From UBA5018 sp044375975 (lineage in GTDB: Bacteria; Cyanobacteriota; Cyanobacteriia; PCC-6307; Cyanobiaceae), in the NCBI GenBank assembly GCA_044375975.1, contig JBILLQ010000009.1:1-64000 (forward strand): a stretch of 64,000 bases of DNA, written 5' to 3'. The notes under the pieces are model-generated. The model was not told where the DNA came from. It saw only the letters and a program-made list of their open reading frames with translations, and ran no database searches. The position numbers were made by a program, and so were the translations under genes. Numbering within the stretch: the stretch's first letter is position 1; each line of letters begins with the position of its first letter. This document shows positions 33,192 through 42,705 of the stretch, one piece after another.

Positions 33192-34505
33192 CTACAGATT
33201 GGTTTGCACGATGATGCCGCTGATATTGGCCAGGTTGAAGTCCATGGCAATGATGCCGAAGCGGCCGCGGTTGGCGACGAAGTACTCGATCAACTTGGGG
33301 TTGATCTGGTTGGCCATTTTTTCCGGGTTCGGGATAAAGTCCACGCCTTTGGTATCTGTGGCGCTACTGAAATTGAGGAACAGGCGCTCAGGGCAGTCGC
33401 TCTTGGCCCGGTCGAGCAGACTGCGGATCCAATTCCATTTTTTCTCGGCATTGTTGGTACTGTATTGATCCTGGACTTCCATGGTGGCCAGCGGCGAGTA
33501 CAAGTTCATCGCGAAAGTGGCGTCGTCTTTCCAGTCACTTTTGGCGTCAAGACCCAATTCTCCGGACGAGCTATCTTTATTAAAGCGGCGCAGCAGCACG
33601 ATCTTGCCCTTCACTTCACTTAATTTGGGGAAGCGATTTTCCAGGAACCAGAAGTTCTTCGTGTTGGCAATATAAGCCTCAAATTGTTGCTGGAAGGTGC
33701 CGATCGGGCGCTCGCCGTCCCCTTCCTTTTTGACCGACATCACCAGGGTTTCACTGGGATTGGCGCGAAGGAACTCGTAGCACTGGTCCAGGACTTTCTG
33801 GAATCCAATTTCCTGGTAGACTGAGCCGTGGAAGATAGAGAAATGACTTTCACTATGCCTGCAACGAATGTCGAGGAAGCGGACGCCGGCATTCATCTGG
33901 TTCATCAGGCTGCGAGTTTGCGTTTCGGCGGCAAAACCACCGTAGAGTGCGCAACTGTCGTGGGTGCCGGGCAGAGATATTTGTTCCAGTGATTTGTGGC
34001 TGTCCAGCCGACTCATCCAGTTGTTAAGATTATACTCATTGAAGATCATCCACTTGAACTTGGCCGCCTGCTTGTCGCTGGCCGAGGGCGATCGACGGGC
34101 TTCAACGAGGTGGTCGCCGTCGCTGGTATCGTTGACTGCAGCAAAAATGGCGCCGTGCTTGACGTTGCTAATGGCGTATAAATTACCCTCGCGAACGATG
34201 CGCCATTTGAATTTGTCCTGCTCTAAATCGCTATTGCTGGCGCCAGGCCGTGCTTCCACCATGTGGTCGCCATCTATTGTGTCTTTATCGGCGGCGAATA
34301 TGTAGCCATATTTAACGTTTTTGATTCTGTAGCAACCGTTGCCGGCGTCAATAAGTTCCCACTTAAATTTATCTTCCGCAGAGGCAAGGGTGGTGCACGA
34401 ACTGGGGCGGGTTTCAACTACGTGGTCGCTGTCTTTCTTGTCTTTATCGGCGGCGAAGAGATAGTTGTAGCGGCAATTAGCAATTAGAAATTGTCCAGAG
34501 AACAT
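33192..34505 (-). CDS. Phosphatidylinositol-specific phospholipase C X-domain protein with beta-trefoil-like repeats
   Basis: 437-aa protein. Start ATG at 34505 is preceded by AAAAGGAAAATC. Residues 1-140 hold three related repeats of about 45 aa (YNYLFAADKDKKDSDHVVET, YGYIFAADKDTIDGDHMVEA, HGAIFAAVNDTSDGDHLVEA), as in a beta-trefoil binding domain. From about 160 the bacterial PI-PLC catalytic domain: SLPGTHDSCALYGG with the first catalytic His, VRFLDIRCRHSESHFSIFHG with the second His, LVMSVKKEGD. No signal peptide seen, so export is uncertain. Unusual in picocyanobacteria; base composition is lower in GC than its neighbours, suggesting transfer. Confidence 0.9.
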   Translation of the reverse strand: MFSGQFLIANCRYNYLFAADKDKKDSDHVVETRPSSCTTLASAEDKFKWELIDAGNGCYRIKNVKYGYIFAADKDTIDGDHMVEARPGASNSDLEQDKFKWRIVREGNLYAISNVKHGAIFAAVNDTSDGDHLVEARRSPSASDKQAAKFKWMIFNEYNLNNWMSRLDSHKSLEQISLPGTHDSCALYGGFAAETQTRSLMNQMNAGVRFLDIRCRHSESHFSIFHGSVYQEIGFQKVLDQCYEFLRANPSETLVMSVKKEGDGERPIGTFQQQFEAYIANTKNFWFLENRFPKLSEVKGKIVLLRRFNKDSSSGELGLDAKSDWKDDATFAMNLYSPLATMEVQDQYSTNNAEKKWNWIRSLLDRAKSDCPERLFLNFSSATDTKGVDFIPNPEKMANQINPKLIEYFVANRGRFGIIAMDFNLANISGIIVQTNL

Positions 34506-34661
34506 GATTTTCCTTTTAGCGTGAGGATAGGTGGGGCCATTGAGAGTGTGTGGCCACGTTTTTAATGTGGCATGGCGGTATTTTTTTGTCAATCCATGCA
34601 GGCATTGATGCCCCCGTCAATAAGCCGAGCCCCACTCCTTATCCTGGGCCTGGAGGAAGCC

Positions 34662-37535
34662 TCAGCCCACCGCTATGGGTGCCGCCTGGGCCGGCTGGAA
34701 CATGAACATCGAGTAGATCACATTGCGACGCATCTGGGTCATCATGTCCAGGAACATGTCATAGCCCTCGTTCTTGTATTCAATCAGCGGATCTTTTTGA
34801 CCATAGCCCCGCAGACCCACGGATTCGCGCAGGGCCTCCATCGCCTGCAAGTGCTCGCGCCAGAGCGTATCAATTTGCTGCAGGATAAAAAACCGCTCAG
34901 CATCGCGCATCAGGCCTGGCCGTTGCTGTTCGATTTGGCCCTCTTTGATGTCGTAGGCATTGCGCATCTGCTCCTGCAGAAAGGCCTTGAGCTCCTCCAC
35001 CGATAGGCCCCGCAGCTGGTCGGGGGTGAGGTCTTCCAGCAGATAGATGAACTCCTTCACCTTGTCCAGCAGGCGGGTCAGGTCCCACTCCTCTGGAGGC
35101 AGATCAGAGTTTACGTAGGCGTCAACGATATCCATAACCGTGCGCTCGCCATAGCCAATCACCTGCTGCTTCAGCTCGCGGCCATCCAATACTCGGCGTC
35201 TCTCGGCATAGACAGCCTTGCGTTGATTATTCATAACCTCGTCGTATTCAAATACCTGTTTACGAATGTCGTAGTAATAGGTTTCAACCTTCTTCTGGGC
35301 CCCCTCCAGGGAGCGGGTGAGCATGCCCGATTCGATCGGCATGTCCTCTTCCACCCGGAAGGCATTCATCAGCCCCGCCACCCGGTCCCCCCCGAAGATC
35401 CGCAGCAGGTTGTCCTCCAGCGACAGGAAGAAGCGGGTGGAACCCGGGTCGCCCTGGCGGCCGGCCCGGCCGCGCAGCTGGTTATCGACGCGCCTCGATT
35501 CATGGCGCTCGGTGCCGATCACATGCAGACCGCCAGCCTCCCGCACCTCCCTCTCCTCATGCTTGACCACGGCGTCGTATTCGGCCTTGACCCGGGCGAT
35601 CACGGAGCGCAGGGCCTGCAGCTGCGGATCGCTGATCGGCGCCTTCTCGGCCGCTTGGGCGATGTGATCTTCCAACTCCAGCAACGTCAAGCTGCGGTCA
35701 CCCCAGGCCTTGACCAGATCGCGGGCCAGCTCCCCCAGGGACTGGTCGGTGGCATCCGAGAGGGCGCAGGGATAGAGGTTGCCGATGGCCTTCGCTTCGC
35801 TGGGGGCCTTGAGGCCCCCCGGACCAGGGGCTGCCTTGGCGGCGCCAAATCCCGCCGCGGCCTCGCCTGAGCGCTGCGGCGGAATCGCTGGCCGCTGGAC
35901 CTCCTCCGGGCGCACCAGCCGCGGCAGCAGCACTTCGCGCAGCTTCAGCCGCGCCATGTAATCGGAGTTGCCGCCCAGGATGATGTCGGTGCCGCGGCCA
36001 GCCATGTTGGTGGCGATGGTGACGGCCCCGGCCCGGCCAGCCTGGGCCACGATTTCGGCCTCCCGCTCCACGTTTTCGGGCTTGGCGTTGAGCAGGTTGT
36101 GGGGAATCTGCTGTTCGGCCAGCAGGGCGCTGAGCAGCTCGGACTTCTCAACGCTGGTGGTACCCACCAGGGTCGGCCGCCCGGAGCGGTGGATCTCGGC
36201 GGTCTCGTTGGCGACGGCCTGCCATTTGGCGGTTTCGGTCTTGTACACCTGATCGGTCCAGTCGCTGCGGGAGCGGGGCCGGTTGGTGGGCACGATCGTG
36301 ACCTCCAGCTTGTAGGTCTTCTCGAATTCCACCTCTTCCGTCTTGGCGGTGCCGGTCATGCCCGCCAAACGGGGGTAGAGCAGGAAGAAGTTTTGGTAGG
36401 TGATCGATGCCAGGGTTTGGGTTTCCGGCTGGATCGGCAGTCCCTCCTTGGCTTCCACCGCCTGGTGCAAGCCATCGCTCCAGCGGCGGCCAGGCATCAC
36501 CCGACCGGTGAATTCATCCACGATCACGGCGTCGCTACCCCTAACGATGTAGTTGACGTCCTTGGTGAACAGCTCCTTGGCCTTGAGGGCGTTGTTGATG
36601 AAGTGGGCCCAGGGGTCCTCCGGGTTGAACAGATCCTGCACCCCCAGCAGCTGCTCCGCCTGGGCGTAGCCCTCGTCGGTGAGCGAGACATTGCGCTGCT
36701 TCTCGTCCACCTCGTAATCGCCTTCCGGGTCAATGCCGTCCTTGCCCATCTCGATGGAGCGTTCCAGCTGGGCGGCCACCTCTGCCGCCCGGCGATACTT
36801 CTCCTGGGGCCGCTCGATCTGGCCAGAAATGATCAGAGGCGTGCGGGCCTCGTCCACCAGGATCGAGTCCACCTCGTCGATCACGCAGTAGTGGAAATCG
36901 CGCTGCACCACTTCGGCCAGGTCGCCGGCCATGTTGTCGCGCAGATAATCGAAGCCCAGCTCTGAATTGGTGGCGTAGGTGATGTCGCAGGCGTAGTTGC
37001 GGCGTCGTTCTGGCGGTGCCATGTCCTGCTGGATCAGCCCCACCGACAGGCCCAGGAAGCGGTGGATCTGCCCCATCCACTCGGCGTCGCGGCGGGCCAG
37101 GTAGTCGTTCACGGTGACCACGTGCACGCCGCGGCCACTAAGGGCATTGAGGTAGCTGGGCAGCGTCGCCACCAGGGTCTTGCCCTCGCCGGTCTTCATC
37201 TCGGCGATCTGGCCGTCGTGCAACACCATGCCGCCGATCAGCTGCACATCGAAGTGGCGCATGCCCAGCACCCGCTTGCCCGCCTCGCGCACCACGGCAA
37301 AGGCCTCGGGCAGCAGCTCATCGATCAGCTTCAGTTCCCGGGCGGCAACGGCAGCGGCACTGCCACCTGCGTTGCGGGCGTTGTCCAGTCGCTGGCGAAA
37401 GTCGGCGGTGCGGCCGCGCAGCTCGTCGTCGCTGAGGGGGGTGACCTCCTCCTCCAGCAGGTTGATGTCGGAGAGGATCGGCTGGTAGCGCTTCAGCTTG
37501 CGGGCATTGGGATCACCCAGCAACAGCTTGAGCAT
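34662..37535 (-). CDS. secA: Preprotein translocase ATPase SecA
   Basis: 957-aa SecA: drives protein export through SecYEG at the plasma and thylakoid membranes. Walker A MKTGEGKTLVATLP near residue 115, DEAD-like VIDEVDSILVDEARTPLIIS near 215, TNMAGRGTDIILGGNSDYMA near 510, LRGRAGRQGDPGSTRFFLSL near 680. The insertion after IILGGNSDYMA (with a Pro/Ala-rich stretch PPQRSGEAAAGFGAAKAAPG) is a cyanobacterial feature. Start MLKLLLGDPNARKL is standard. Confidence 0.98.
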   Translation of the reverse strand: MLKLLLGDPNARKLKRYQPILSDINLLEEEVTPLSDDELRGRTADFRQRLDNARNAGGSAAAVAARELKLIDELLPEAFAVVREAGKRVLGMRHFDVQLIGGMVLHDGQIAEMKTGEGKTLVATLPSYLNALSGRGVHVVTVNDYLARRDAEWMGQIHRFLGLSVGLIQQDMAPPERRRNYACDITYATNSELGFDYLRDNMAGDLAEVVQRDFHYCVIDEVDSILVDEARTPLIISGQIERPQEKYRRAAEVAAQLERSIEMGKDGIDPEGDYEVDEKQRNVSLTDEGYAQAEQLLGVQDLFNPEDPWAHFINNALKAKELFTKDVNYIVRGSDAVIVDEFTGRVMPGRRWSDGLHQAVEAKEGLPIQPETQTLASITYQNFFLLYPRLAGMTGTAKTEEVEFEKTYKLEVTIVPTNRPRSRSDWTDQVYKTETAKWQAVANETAEIHRSGRPTLVGTTSVEKSELLSALLAEQQIPHNLLNAKPENVEREAEIVAQAGRAGAVTIATNMAGRGTDIILGGNSDYMARLKLREVLLPRLVRPEEVQRPAIPPQRSGEAAAGFGAAKAAPGPGGLKAPSEAKAIGNLYPCALSDATDQSLGELARDLVKAWGDRSLTLLELEDHIAQAAEKAPISDPQLQALRSVIARVKAEYDAVVKHEEREVREAGGLHVIGTERHESRRVDNQLRGRAGRQGDPGSTRFFLSLEDNLLRIFGGDRVAGLMNAFRVEEDMPIESGMLTRSLEGAQKKVETYYYDIRKQVFEYDEVMNNQRKAVYAERRRVLDGRELKQQVIGYGERTVMDIVDAYVNSDLPPEEWDLTRLLDKVKEFIYLLEDLTPDQLRGLSVEELKAFLQEQMRNAYDIKEGQIEQQRPGLMRDAERFFILQQIDTLWREHLQAMEALRESVGLRGYGQKDPLIEYKNEGYDMFLDMMTQMRRNVIYSMFMFQPAQAAPIAVG

Positions 37536-37826
37536 GGGGAGAGGGCCTACCTAACCTGATTTCCCAGCCTACTGAAGCCAAAGAAGCGCCCAAGCCAGCG
37601 CCAGCCAACAGAAAGCAGCCAGCGGGCCCGGCGAGCAGGTGAGCCGAAAAAGCCAGGTGGGCCTAGAGCCAGGCGGGCCAGCGGGCCAGCGCCAGAAGGG
37701 CCACAACCAGGCCAGGAGCACAGGCCAAGAGAGCAGACCCAGCCAGCTTGGGTAAAGGAGCCCTGAATCCAGGCGGAAGATGCGCCAGAGGCGAGGATCA
37801 GCAGTGAACCGCTCCATTTATGGGCC

Positions 37827-38264
37827 TTGGCCAGCATCCGCCTCCTCCATCACCGGCGGTCCGCCTGGCGACTGGTGTTGCGACCTGGGGCGCTGACCAA
37901 GTTGCGGCGGCTGTTCCAGCAGCACAGCTTCTGGGCAGCCAACCGCAGCTGCGCCGAGCTGCGCCAGATGCTGCGCGGTAGCGATGTGGCCGTAACCGCC
38001 TGGCATGGCTCCCAGCTGGTGGGCTTTGGCCGGGCCACCAGCGACGGCATCTTCCGGGCCGTGCTCTGGGACGTGGTGGTGGATGGGGCCTACCAGGGCC
38101 GTGGGCTGGGGCGCCAGATCGTGGAAGACCTACTGGAGCGCCCCTGCCTGCGGCGGGTGGAGCGGGTCTACCTGATGACCACCAACAGCAGTGGCTTCTA
38201 CCAGCAGCTGGGCTTCGATCAGATCGAGAGCCAGTTGCTGATGATGAAACAAACAAGCGGATGA
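37827..38264 (+). CDS. GNAT-family N-acetyltransferase
   Basis: 145-aa GNAT protein. Acetyl-CoA-binding motif A VVVDGAYQGRGLGRQIVEDL near residue 87; typical LMTTNSSGFYQQLGFDQIES near 115. HSFWAANRSCAELRQMLRGS at 33 is characteristic of a picocyanobacterial subgroup. The start is unclear: TTG at 37827 or GTG/TTG near 37875. Its last eight bases overlap the 3' end of the tRNA-Gly gene on the other strand. Substrate unknown. Confidence 0.85.
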   Translation: MASIRLLHHRRSAWRLVLRPGALTKLRRLFQQHSFWAANRSCAELRQMLRGSDVAVTAWHGSQLVGFGRATSDGIFRAVLWDVVVDGAYQGRGLGRQIVEDLLERPCLRRVERVYLMTTNSSGFYQQLGFDQIESQLLMMKQTSG

Positions 38265-38327
38265 AGAGATTCGAACTCTCGACCCTCTCCTTGGCAAGGA
38301 GATGCTCTACCACTGAGCTACATCCGC
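38257..38327 (-). tRNA. tRNA-Gly (GCC)
   Basis: 71 nt, 5' GCGGATGTAGCTCAGTGG. Seven-base acceptor stem (GCGGATG/CATCCGC), D arm, anticodon loop CTTGCCAAG with anticodon GCC on stem CTCCT/AGGAG, T arm with GTTCGAATC. All cloverleaf pairs fit. CCA not encoded. Confidence 0.97.
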
Positions 38328-38521
38328 ATGATCTTCGCCCTCTGGATCCAAAGCTGGATCGGCAATGGATTCTGCAGTGGAATCCGGAGCGGGATCAGGG
38401 CCGGCTGGCGTCGCCGACCAATTGAGCATGCCCTACGGAGGTGCCGCTGGTCAAATCGCCGCCCCAGGTCCACACCCGAGCGGCCAGGGCTGAGCGATTA
38501 GCCCCGGGCCACCCCAGGCGA

Positions 38522-39007
38522 TCAGCCCCGAGCGGGGATGGACGCCATCAGGCTGCCCATCTCCAGGGCCTGCAGGCCATAGCTCCAGCCCAGGTTGCTC
38601 TTGATGCCGGCCCGCTCCAGGGCCTGTTGCATGGTGTCGGTGGTGAGCACGCCAAAGATCACCGGCACGCCGGTGGCGCGGCTGACGCTGGCGACTCCCT
38701 TGCTCACCTCGGACACCACCACGTCGAAGTGGGGGGTGTCGCCGCGAATTACGGCGCCGAGGGTGATCACCACCTGATAGCGACCACTGGCGGCCAGCCG
38801 CTGGGTCACCAGGGGGATTTCAAAGCTGCCCGGCACCCAGGCCACATCGAGCTGGTCGCTGCTGGCGCTGGTATCGATGCCGTGACGACCGAGGCAATCG
38901 AGACAGCCGCTCAATAGACGACTGGTGACCAGATCGTTGAAGCGGGCCACCACCACGGCGATGCGCAGCTCGGCGACATCGGTGAACCGTCCCTCAAAGG
39001 TGACCAC
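38522..39007 (-). CDS. ribH: 6,7-Dimethyl-8-ribityllumazine synthase
   Basis: 161-aa RibH, penultimate step of riboflavin synthesis, forms a 60-mer capsid. Conserved VVVARFNDLVTSRLLSGCLD near residue 18, WVPGSFEIPLVTQRLA near 57, TLGAVIRGDTPHFDVVVSEV near 83 (catalytic His), PVIFGVLTTDTMQQALERAG near 115. Starts at GTG (39007) just inside the usual N-terminus. Confidence 0.96.
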   Translation of the reverse strand: MVTFEGRFTDVAELRIAVVVARFNDLVTSRLLSGCLDCLGRHGIDTSASSDQLDVAWVPGSFEIPLVTQRLAASGRYQVVITLGAVIRGDTPHFDVVVSEVSKGVASVSRATGVPVIFGVLTTDTMQQALERAGIKSNLGWSYGLQALEMGSLMASIPARG

Positions 39008-39205
39008 AGACGCTCGGCTAGGGCCCGCTCAGGCTACGCAGCGACGGTGGCTGCGACCCTGGTGGAGCTTCCTGCTTATAGAGAACCTGGGCTTACAGCC
39101 TGGAGGGAGGGCTTGCGGCTCAGACGAGAGCGGCTTGCAGCCGGGGCGAAGGCTTGCAGCCGAGGGCGAGCAGCCGGGGCGAAGGCGGCTTGCGGCGAGC
39201 AGGTT
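39008..39205. repeat. Short imperfect repeats between ribH and psbZ
   Basis: Units like GCTTGCAGCCGGGGCGAAGG occur about three times with variation (GGCTTGCAGCC, GCAGCCGGGGCGAAGGC). No gene seen. Confidence 0.5.
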
Positions 39206-39394
39206 TCAGACCACCAGCAGGCTCATGCCCCAGTTCACCAGCACCAGCACCACCCAGGCGATGCCGCCCAGCAGGATCAGGCGGTTGGAGCGGCCGGAAT
39301 CCTCGCTGCTGGCGTACAGCACGGGCACCGCCACAATCAGAGCAAATGACATCACCACCAGGGCCAGAACGGTGAGGGTGTTGAGGATCTGCAT
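39206..39394 (-). CDS. psbZ: Photosystem II reaction centre protein Z
   Basis: 62-aa PsbZ (Ycf9) with two membrane helices: LNTLTVLALVVMSFALIVAV and LILLGGIAWVVLVLVNWGMS, joined by the loop YASSEDSGRSNR. It sits at the PSII periphery beside CP43 and stabilises PSII-antenna contacts. Full length; start ATG at 39394. Confidence 0.96.
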   Translation of the reverse strand: MQILNTLTVLALVVMSFALIVAVPVLYASSEDSGRSNRLILLGGIAWVVLVLVNWGMSLLVV

Positions 39395-39624
39395 GGATCT
39401 GCGGCGCGGGGCTAGCCGGGCTAAGGCCAGTGGCCAGATCCTCCCACGCAACTCCCACCAACCAGGCCTGCGGTGGGGGGTTGCTTCACATGTTGTGGGG
39501 CAATTTGGCCTGCGCGAGCCGCGGCTGCGCTGCGCTGCTGTTTTTCCAGGGCCGAACGATCCCTTGGGCGATCCCTCGGCCCCAGGGGGCGGCCTACGAT
39601 CGACCACTACCCAGCCAGTGAGCC

Positions 39625-42597
39625 GTGGCCGCGGCAGCCGAGCAGCAGCTTTCGCTGATGGGAGCCATGGGGCTGGAGCCCGAAGCTGCCACCACCAGCC
39701 CCCAGGTCTCGCCAGCGCCCCCTGGGGCTGCCTCAGGAGCAGCCGCAGCCACAGCGGCGGCCATCGCCGATGCCAGCAGGCGCCCCCGCCAGCGCCGAGC
39801 CGCCAGTCAGCCCCCCCTGAATGAGCTGGCTCTAAATGAGCTGGCTGCCATTGAGCTGCCCATAGATGAGCTGGCTGGCGGGGGCCCAACTGCAAGCGGC
39901 CCGGATGCCAGAGGCCTGGATGCCAGAGGCACGGATCGCGCGGCCCCAGATGGCGGGGCCGCGATCGAGCTGGCGGCTGGCCAGAATTCCTTAACTGGCC
40001 CTGGAGCTGCAGAGCTGGCCAGTGGGCCCCAGCGCGGCCTTGCGGTCGGGAGCCAAGAGGCGATCGAGAGCGATCTGCCCGCCTGGCATCACCACAGCCT
40101 GGTGCCGCCGGAGCGGTTGCCGCCGATGCTGCGCCACTACGTGCAGCTGAAGCGCGCCCACCCCGAGCGGGTGCTGCTCTACCGGCTGGGCGACTTCTTC
40201 GAGTGCTTCTTTGAAGACGCCATCAGCCTCTCGCGGCTGCTCGAGCTCACCCTCACCGGCAAGGAGGCCGGTAAGGGGATCGGCCGGGTGCCGATGGCAG
40301 GCCTGCCCCACCACGCTGTGGAGCGCTATTGCGGCGAGCTGGTGCGCCGCGGCCTCAGCGTCGCCCTCTGCGACCAGATCGAGGAGGCGCCGGTGAAGGG
40401 TGCACTGCTGCGCCGCGAGATCACCCGGGTGCTCACCCCGGGCACGGTGTTGGAGGAGGGCATGCTCAGTGCCCGCCGCAACAATTGGCTCTGCGCTGTG
40501 GTCTGCGATGGCCCCAGCTGGGGCCTGGCCGTGGCCGACGCCAGCACCGGTGAATTCCGGGTTACCCAGCGCCTCGGTAGCGATGGTCTGCACCAGGAGC
40601 TGCTGCAACTGGAGGCGGCTGAGGTGCTGCTGCCGGCCGGCCCGGAGGGCGCTGACGCCAAACCCGGCTGGTGTCCAGCGGCCCTGCTGGTGACGCCGGT
40701 GGCCCGCACCCCCTTCCAGGCCCCGGAGGCGGAGGCCAGCCTGCGGCAGCGCTACGGGCTGGCCAGCCTGGCCGGCCTGGGGTTGGTGGAACTGCCCTTG
40801 GCCCTGCGGGCGGCGGGGGGGCTGGTGGCCTACCTGGATGGCACCACCGGCGCCCGGGTGCCCCTGGATCTGCCCACCAGCTGGTACGCCGGCGATCGCC
40901 TGGTGCTCGACGCCGCCACCCGCCGCAACCTGGAACTGACCCGCACCCAACTGGCCGGCAGCGCCCAGGGGTCGCTGCTCTGGGCCCTGGATCGCACCTT
41001 GACGGCGATGGGGGGCCGCTGCCTGCGCCGCTGGATCGAGGCGCCCCTGGTGGAGCGCGGCGCCATCCTCAGCCGCCAGGCCGGCGTCAGTGAACTGGTG
41101 GAGCAGCGGCCCTTGCGGCTGGCCCTGCGCCGCCTGCTGCGGCCGATGGGCGACCTGGAGCGCCTGGCGGGCCGCGCCGGCGCCGGCAGCGCCTCGGCCC
41201 GGGATCTGGTGGCGATTGCCGATGGGCTGGAACGGCTGCCGGCCTTGGCAAACCTGCTGGCCCGCACCACCAGCGTTCCCCTGCGGCTGCTGGCCCGGCC
41301 CTGGCCCGAGCTCGACGGGCTGGCCGCCGCCCTGCGCCATGCCCTGCTGGAAAATCCACCGCTCAGCCTCAGCGAGGGCGGCTTGATCCACGACGGCGTG
41401 GATCCGGAACTCGATGGCCTGCGCAATCAGCTCGACGACCAGGACGCCTGGCTGGCCGAACAGGAGCGCAGCGAGCGGGCAGCCAGCGGCATCGCCAACC
41501 TCAAGCTGCAATACCACCGCAACTTTGGCTATCTGCTGGCGGTGAGCCGGGCCAAGGCCACAGCGGTGCCGGAGCACTGGATTCGCCGTCAAACCCTCGC
41601 CAACGAGGAGCGCTTTGTGACGCCCGAACTCAAGGGTCGCGAGGGCCGCATCCTGCAGCTGCGGGCCCAGGCCGCCCAGCGGGAATACGAGCTGGTGGTG
41701 GCGCTGCGCAGCCAGGCGGGCGACCAGGCGGCGGCGATTCGGGCGGCGGCCCGGCTGGTGGCCGACCTCGATGCCATCGCCAGCCTGGCGGAGGTGGCGG
41801 CCACCAGCGGCTACTGCTGCCCGGTGATCAGCGACGGCCGCGAGCTGGTGATCGAAGCCGGCCGCCATCCGGTGGTGGAGCAGCTGCTGGTGGAAGACCA
41901 GTTCACCGCCAACGACATCGCCCTGGGCTCGGAGTCCGGCCATCCAGACCTGATCGTGCTCACCGGTCCCAATGCCAGCGGCAAGAGCTGTTATCTGCGC
42001 CAGACCGGTCTGCTGTTGTTGATGGGTCAGCTCGGCAGTTGGATTCCGGCGCGATCGGCCCGGTTGGGGATTGCCGATCGCCTGTTCACCCGCGTCGGGG
42101 CCGGCGATGACCTCACGGCGGGCCAGTCCACCTTCATGGTGGAAATGGCCGAAACCGCCAACATCCTTCACCATGCCAGCGAGCGCTCCCTGGTGCTGCT
42201 CGATGAGATCGGCCGCGGCACCGCCACCTTCGATGGCCTCTCGATCGCCTGGGCGGTGGCCGAACACCTGGCCGAGCAGCGGCGCTCCCGCAGCGTCTTC
42301 GCCACCCATTACCACGAATTGAACGAGCTGGCAGAGCTGCTGGCCAACGTGGCCAACGCCCAGGTGCTGGTGGAGGAAACCGGCGACGCCCTGCTGTTTC
42401 TGCATCGGGTGGCCCCCGGCGGTGCCAGCCGCAGCTATGGCATTGAGGCGGCTCGCCTGGCCGGGGTACCCCAGGCGGTGGTGAAACGAGCCCGCCAGGT
42501 GCTGGGCCGCATCGAGGCCAATAGCCACGTGGCCGTGGGCCTGAAACGCCAGCCGCCGCCGCAGTCGCCCCAGGGGGAAGGATCGCTCGCCGCCTGA
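39625..42597 (+). CDS. mutS: DNA mismatch repair protein MutS
   Basis: 990-aa MutS1. Mismatch-binding domain with YRLGDFFECFFEDAI near residue 188 (F-x-E motif as DFFECF), core and clamp domains, ATPase with Walker A TGPNASGKSCYLRQTGLL near 778, FMVEMAETANILHHAS near 836, Walker B LVLLDEIGRGTATFDGLSIA near 855, FATHYHEL near 892. Starts at GTG. An N-terminal extension of about 150 residues, Ala/Pro/Gly-rich with repeats such as LNELALNELAAIELPIDELA, precedes the normal start region near HHHSLVPPERLPPMLRHYVQ. Confidence 0.97.
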   Translation: MAAAAEQQLSLMGAMGLEPEAATTSPQVSPAPPGAASGAAAATAAAIADASRRPRQRRAASQPPLNELALNELAAIELPIDELAGGGPTASGPDARGLDARGTDRAAPDGGAAIELAAGQNSLTGPGAAELASGPQRGLAVGSQEAIESDLPAWHHHSLVPPERLPPMLRHYVQLKRAHPERVLLYRLGDFFECFFEDAISLSRLLELTLTGKEAGKGIGRVPMAGLPHHAVERYCGELVRRGLSVALCDQIEEAPVKGALLRREITRVLTPGTVLEEGMLSARRNNWLCAVVCDGPSWGLAVADASTGEFRVTQRLGSDGLHQELLQLEAAEVLLPAGPEGADAKPGWCPAALLVTPVARTPFQAPEAEASLRQRYGLASLAGLGLVELPLALRAAGGLVAYLDGTTGARVPLDLPTSWYAGDRLVLDAATRRNLELTRTQLAGSAQGSLLWALDRTLTAMGGRCLRRWIEAPLVERGAILSRQAGVSELVEQRPLRLALRRLLRPMGDLERLAGRAGAGSASARDLVAIADGLERLPALANLLARTTSVPLRLLARPWPELDGLAAALRHALLENPPLSLSEGGLIHDGVDPELDGLRNQLDDQDAWLAEQERSERAASGIANLKLQYHRNFGYLLAVSRAKATAVPEHWIRRQTLANEERFVTPELKGREGRILQLRAQAAQREYELVVALRSQAGDQAAAIRAAARLVADLDAIASLAEVAATSGYCCPVISDGRELVIEAGRHPVVEQLLVEDQFTANDIALGSESGHPDLIVLTGPNASGKSCYLRQTGLLLLMGQLGSWIPARSARLGIADRLFTRVGAGDDLTAGQSTFMVEMAETANILHHASERSLVLLDEIGRGTATFDGLSIAWAVAEHLAEQRRSRSVFATHYHELNELAELLANVANAQVLVEETGDALLFLHRVAPGGASRSYGIEAARLAGVPQAVVKRARQVLGRIEANSHVAVGLKRQPPPQSPQGEGSLAA

Positions 42598-42648
42598 GGT
42601 TTTGCGGCTCGCGATCTAGCCAGCCAGTGCCTGCAATTCAGTAGCTAA

Positions 42649-42666
42649 CCAGCGGCCAGCCGCTGG
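42649..42666. terminator. Small hairpin between convergent mutS and cobH
   Basis: CCAGCGG-CCAG-CCGCTGG, a perfect 7-bp stem. No T tract on either side, so function as a terminator is uncertain. The surrounding DNA has repeated AGCCAGCCAGC. Confidence 0.3.
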
Positions 42667-42705
42667 CCATACCGCCCACCAGCTGCCATCTAGCCAGCCA
42701 GCCAT

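Noticed and set aside
39991..42528. 845-codon open frame on the minus strand opposite mutS
   Set aside because: Shadow of mutS in GC-rich DNA: His/Gln/Gly-rich composition, no family motif, whereas the plus strand encodes a complete MutS.
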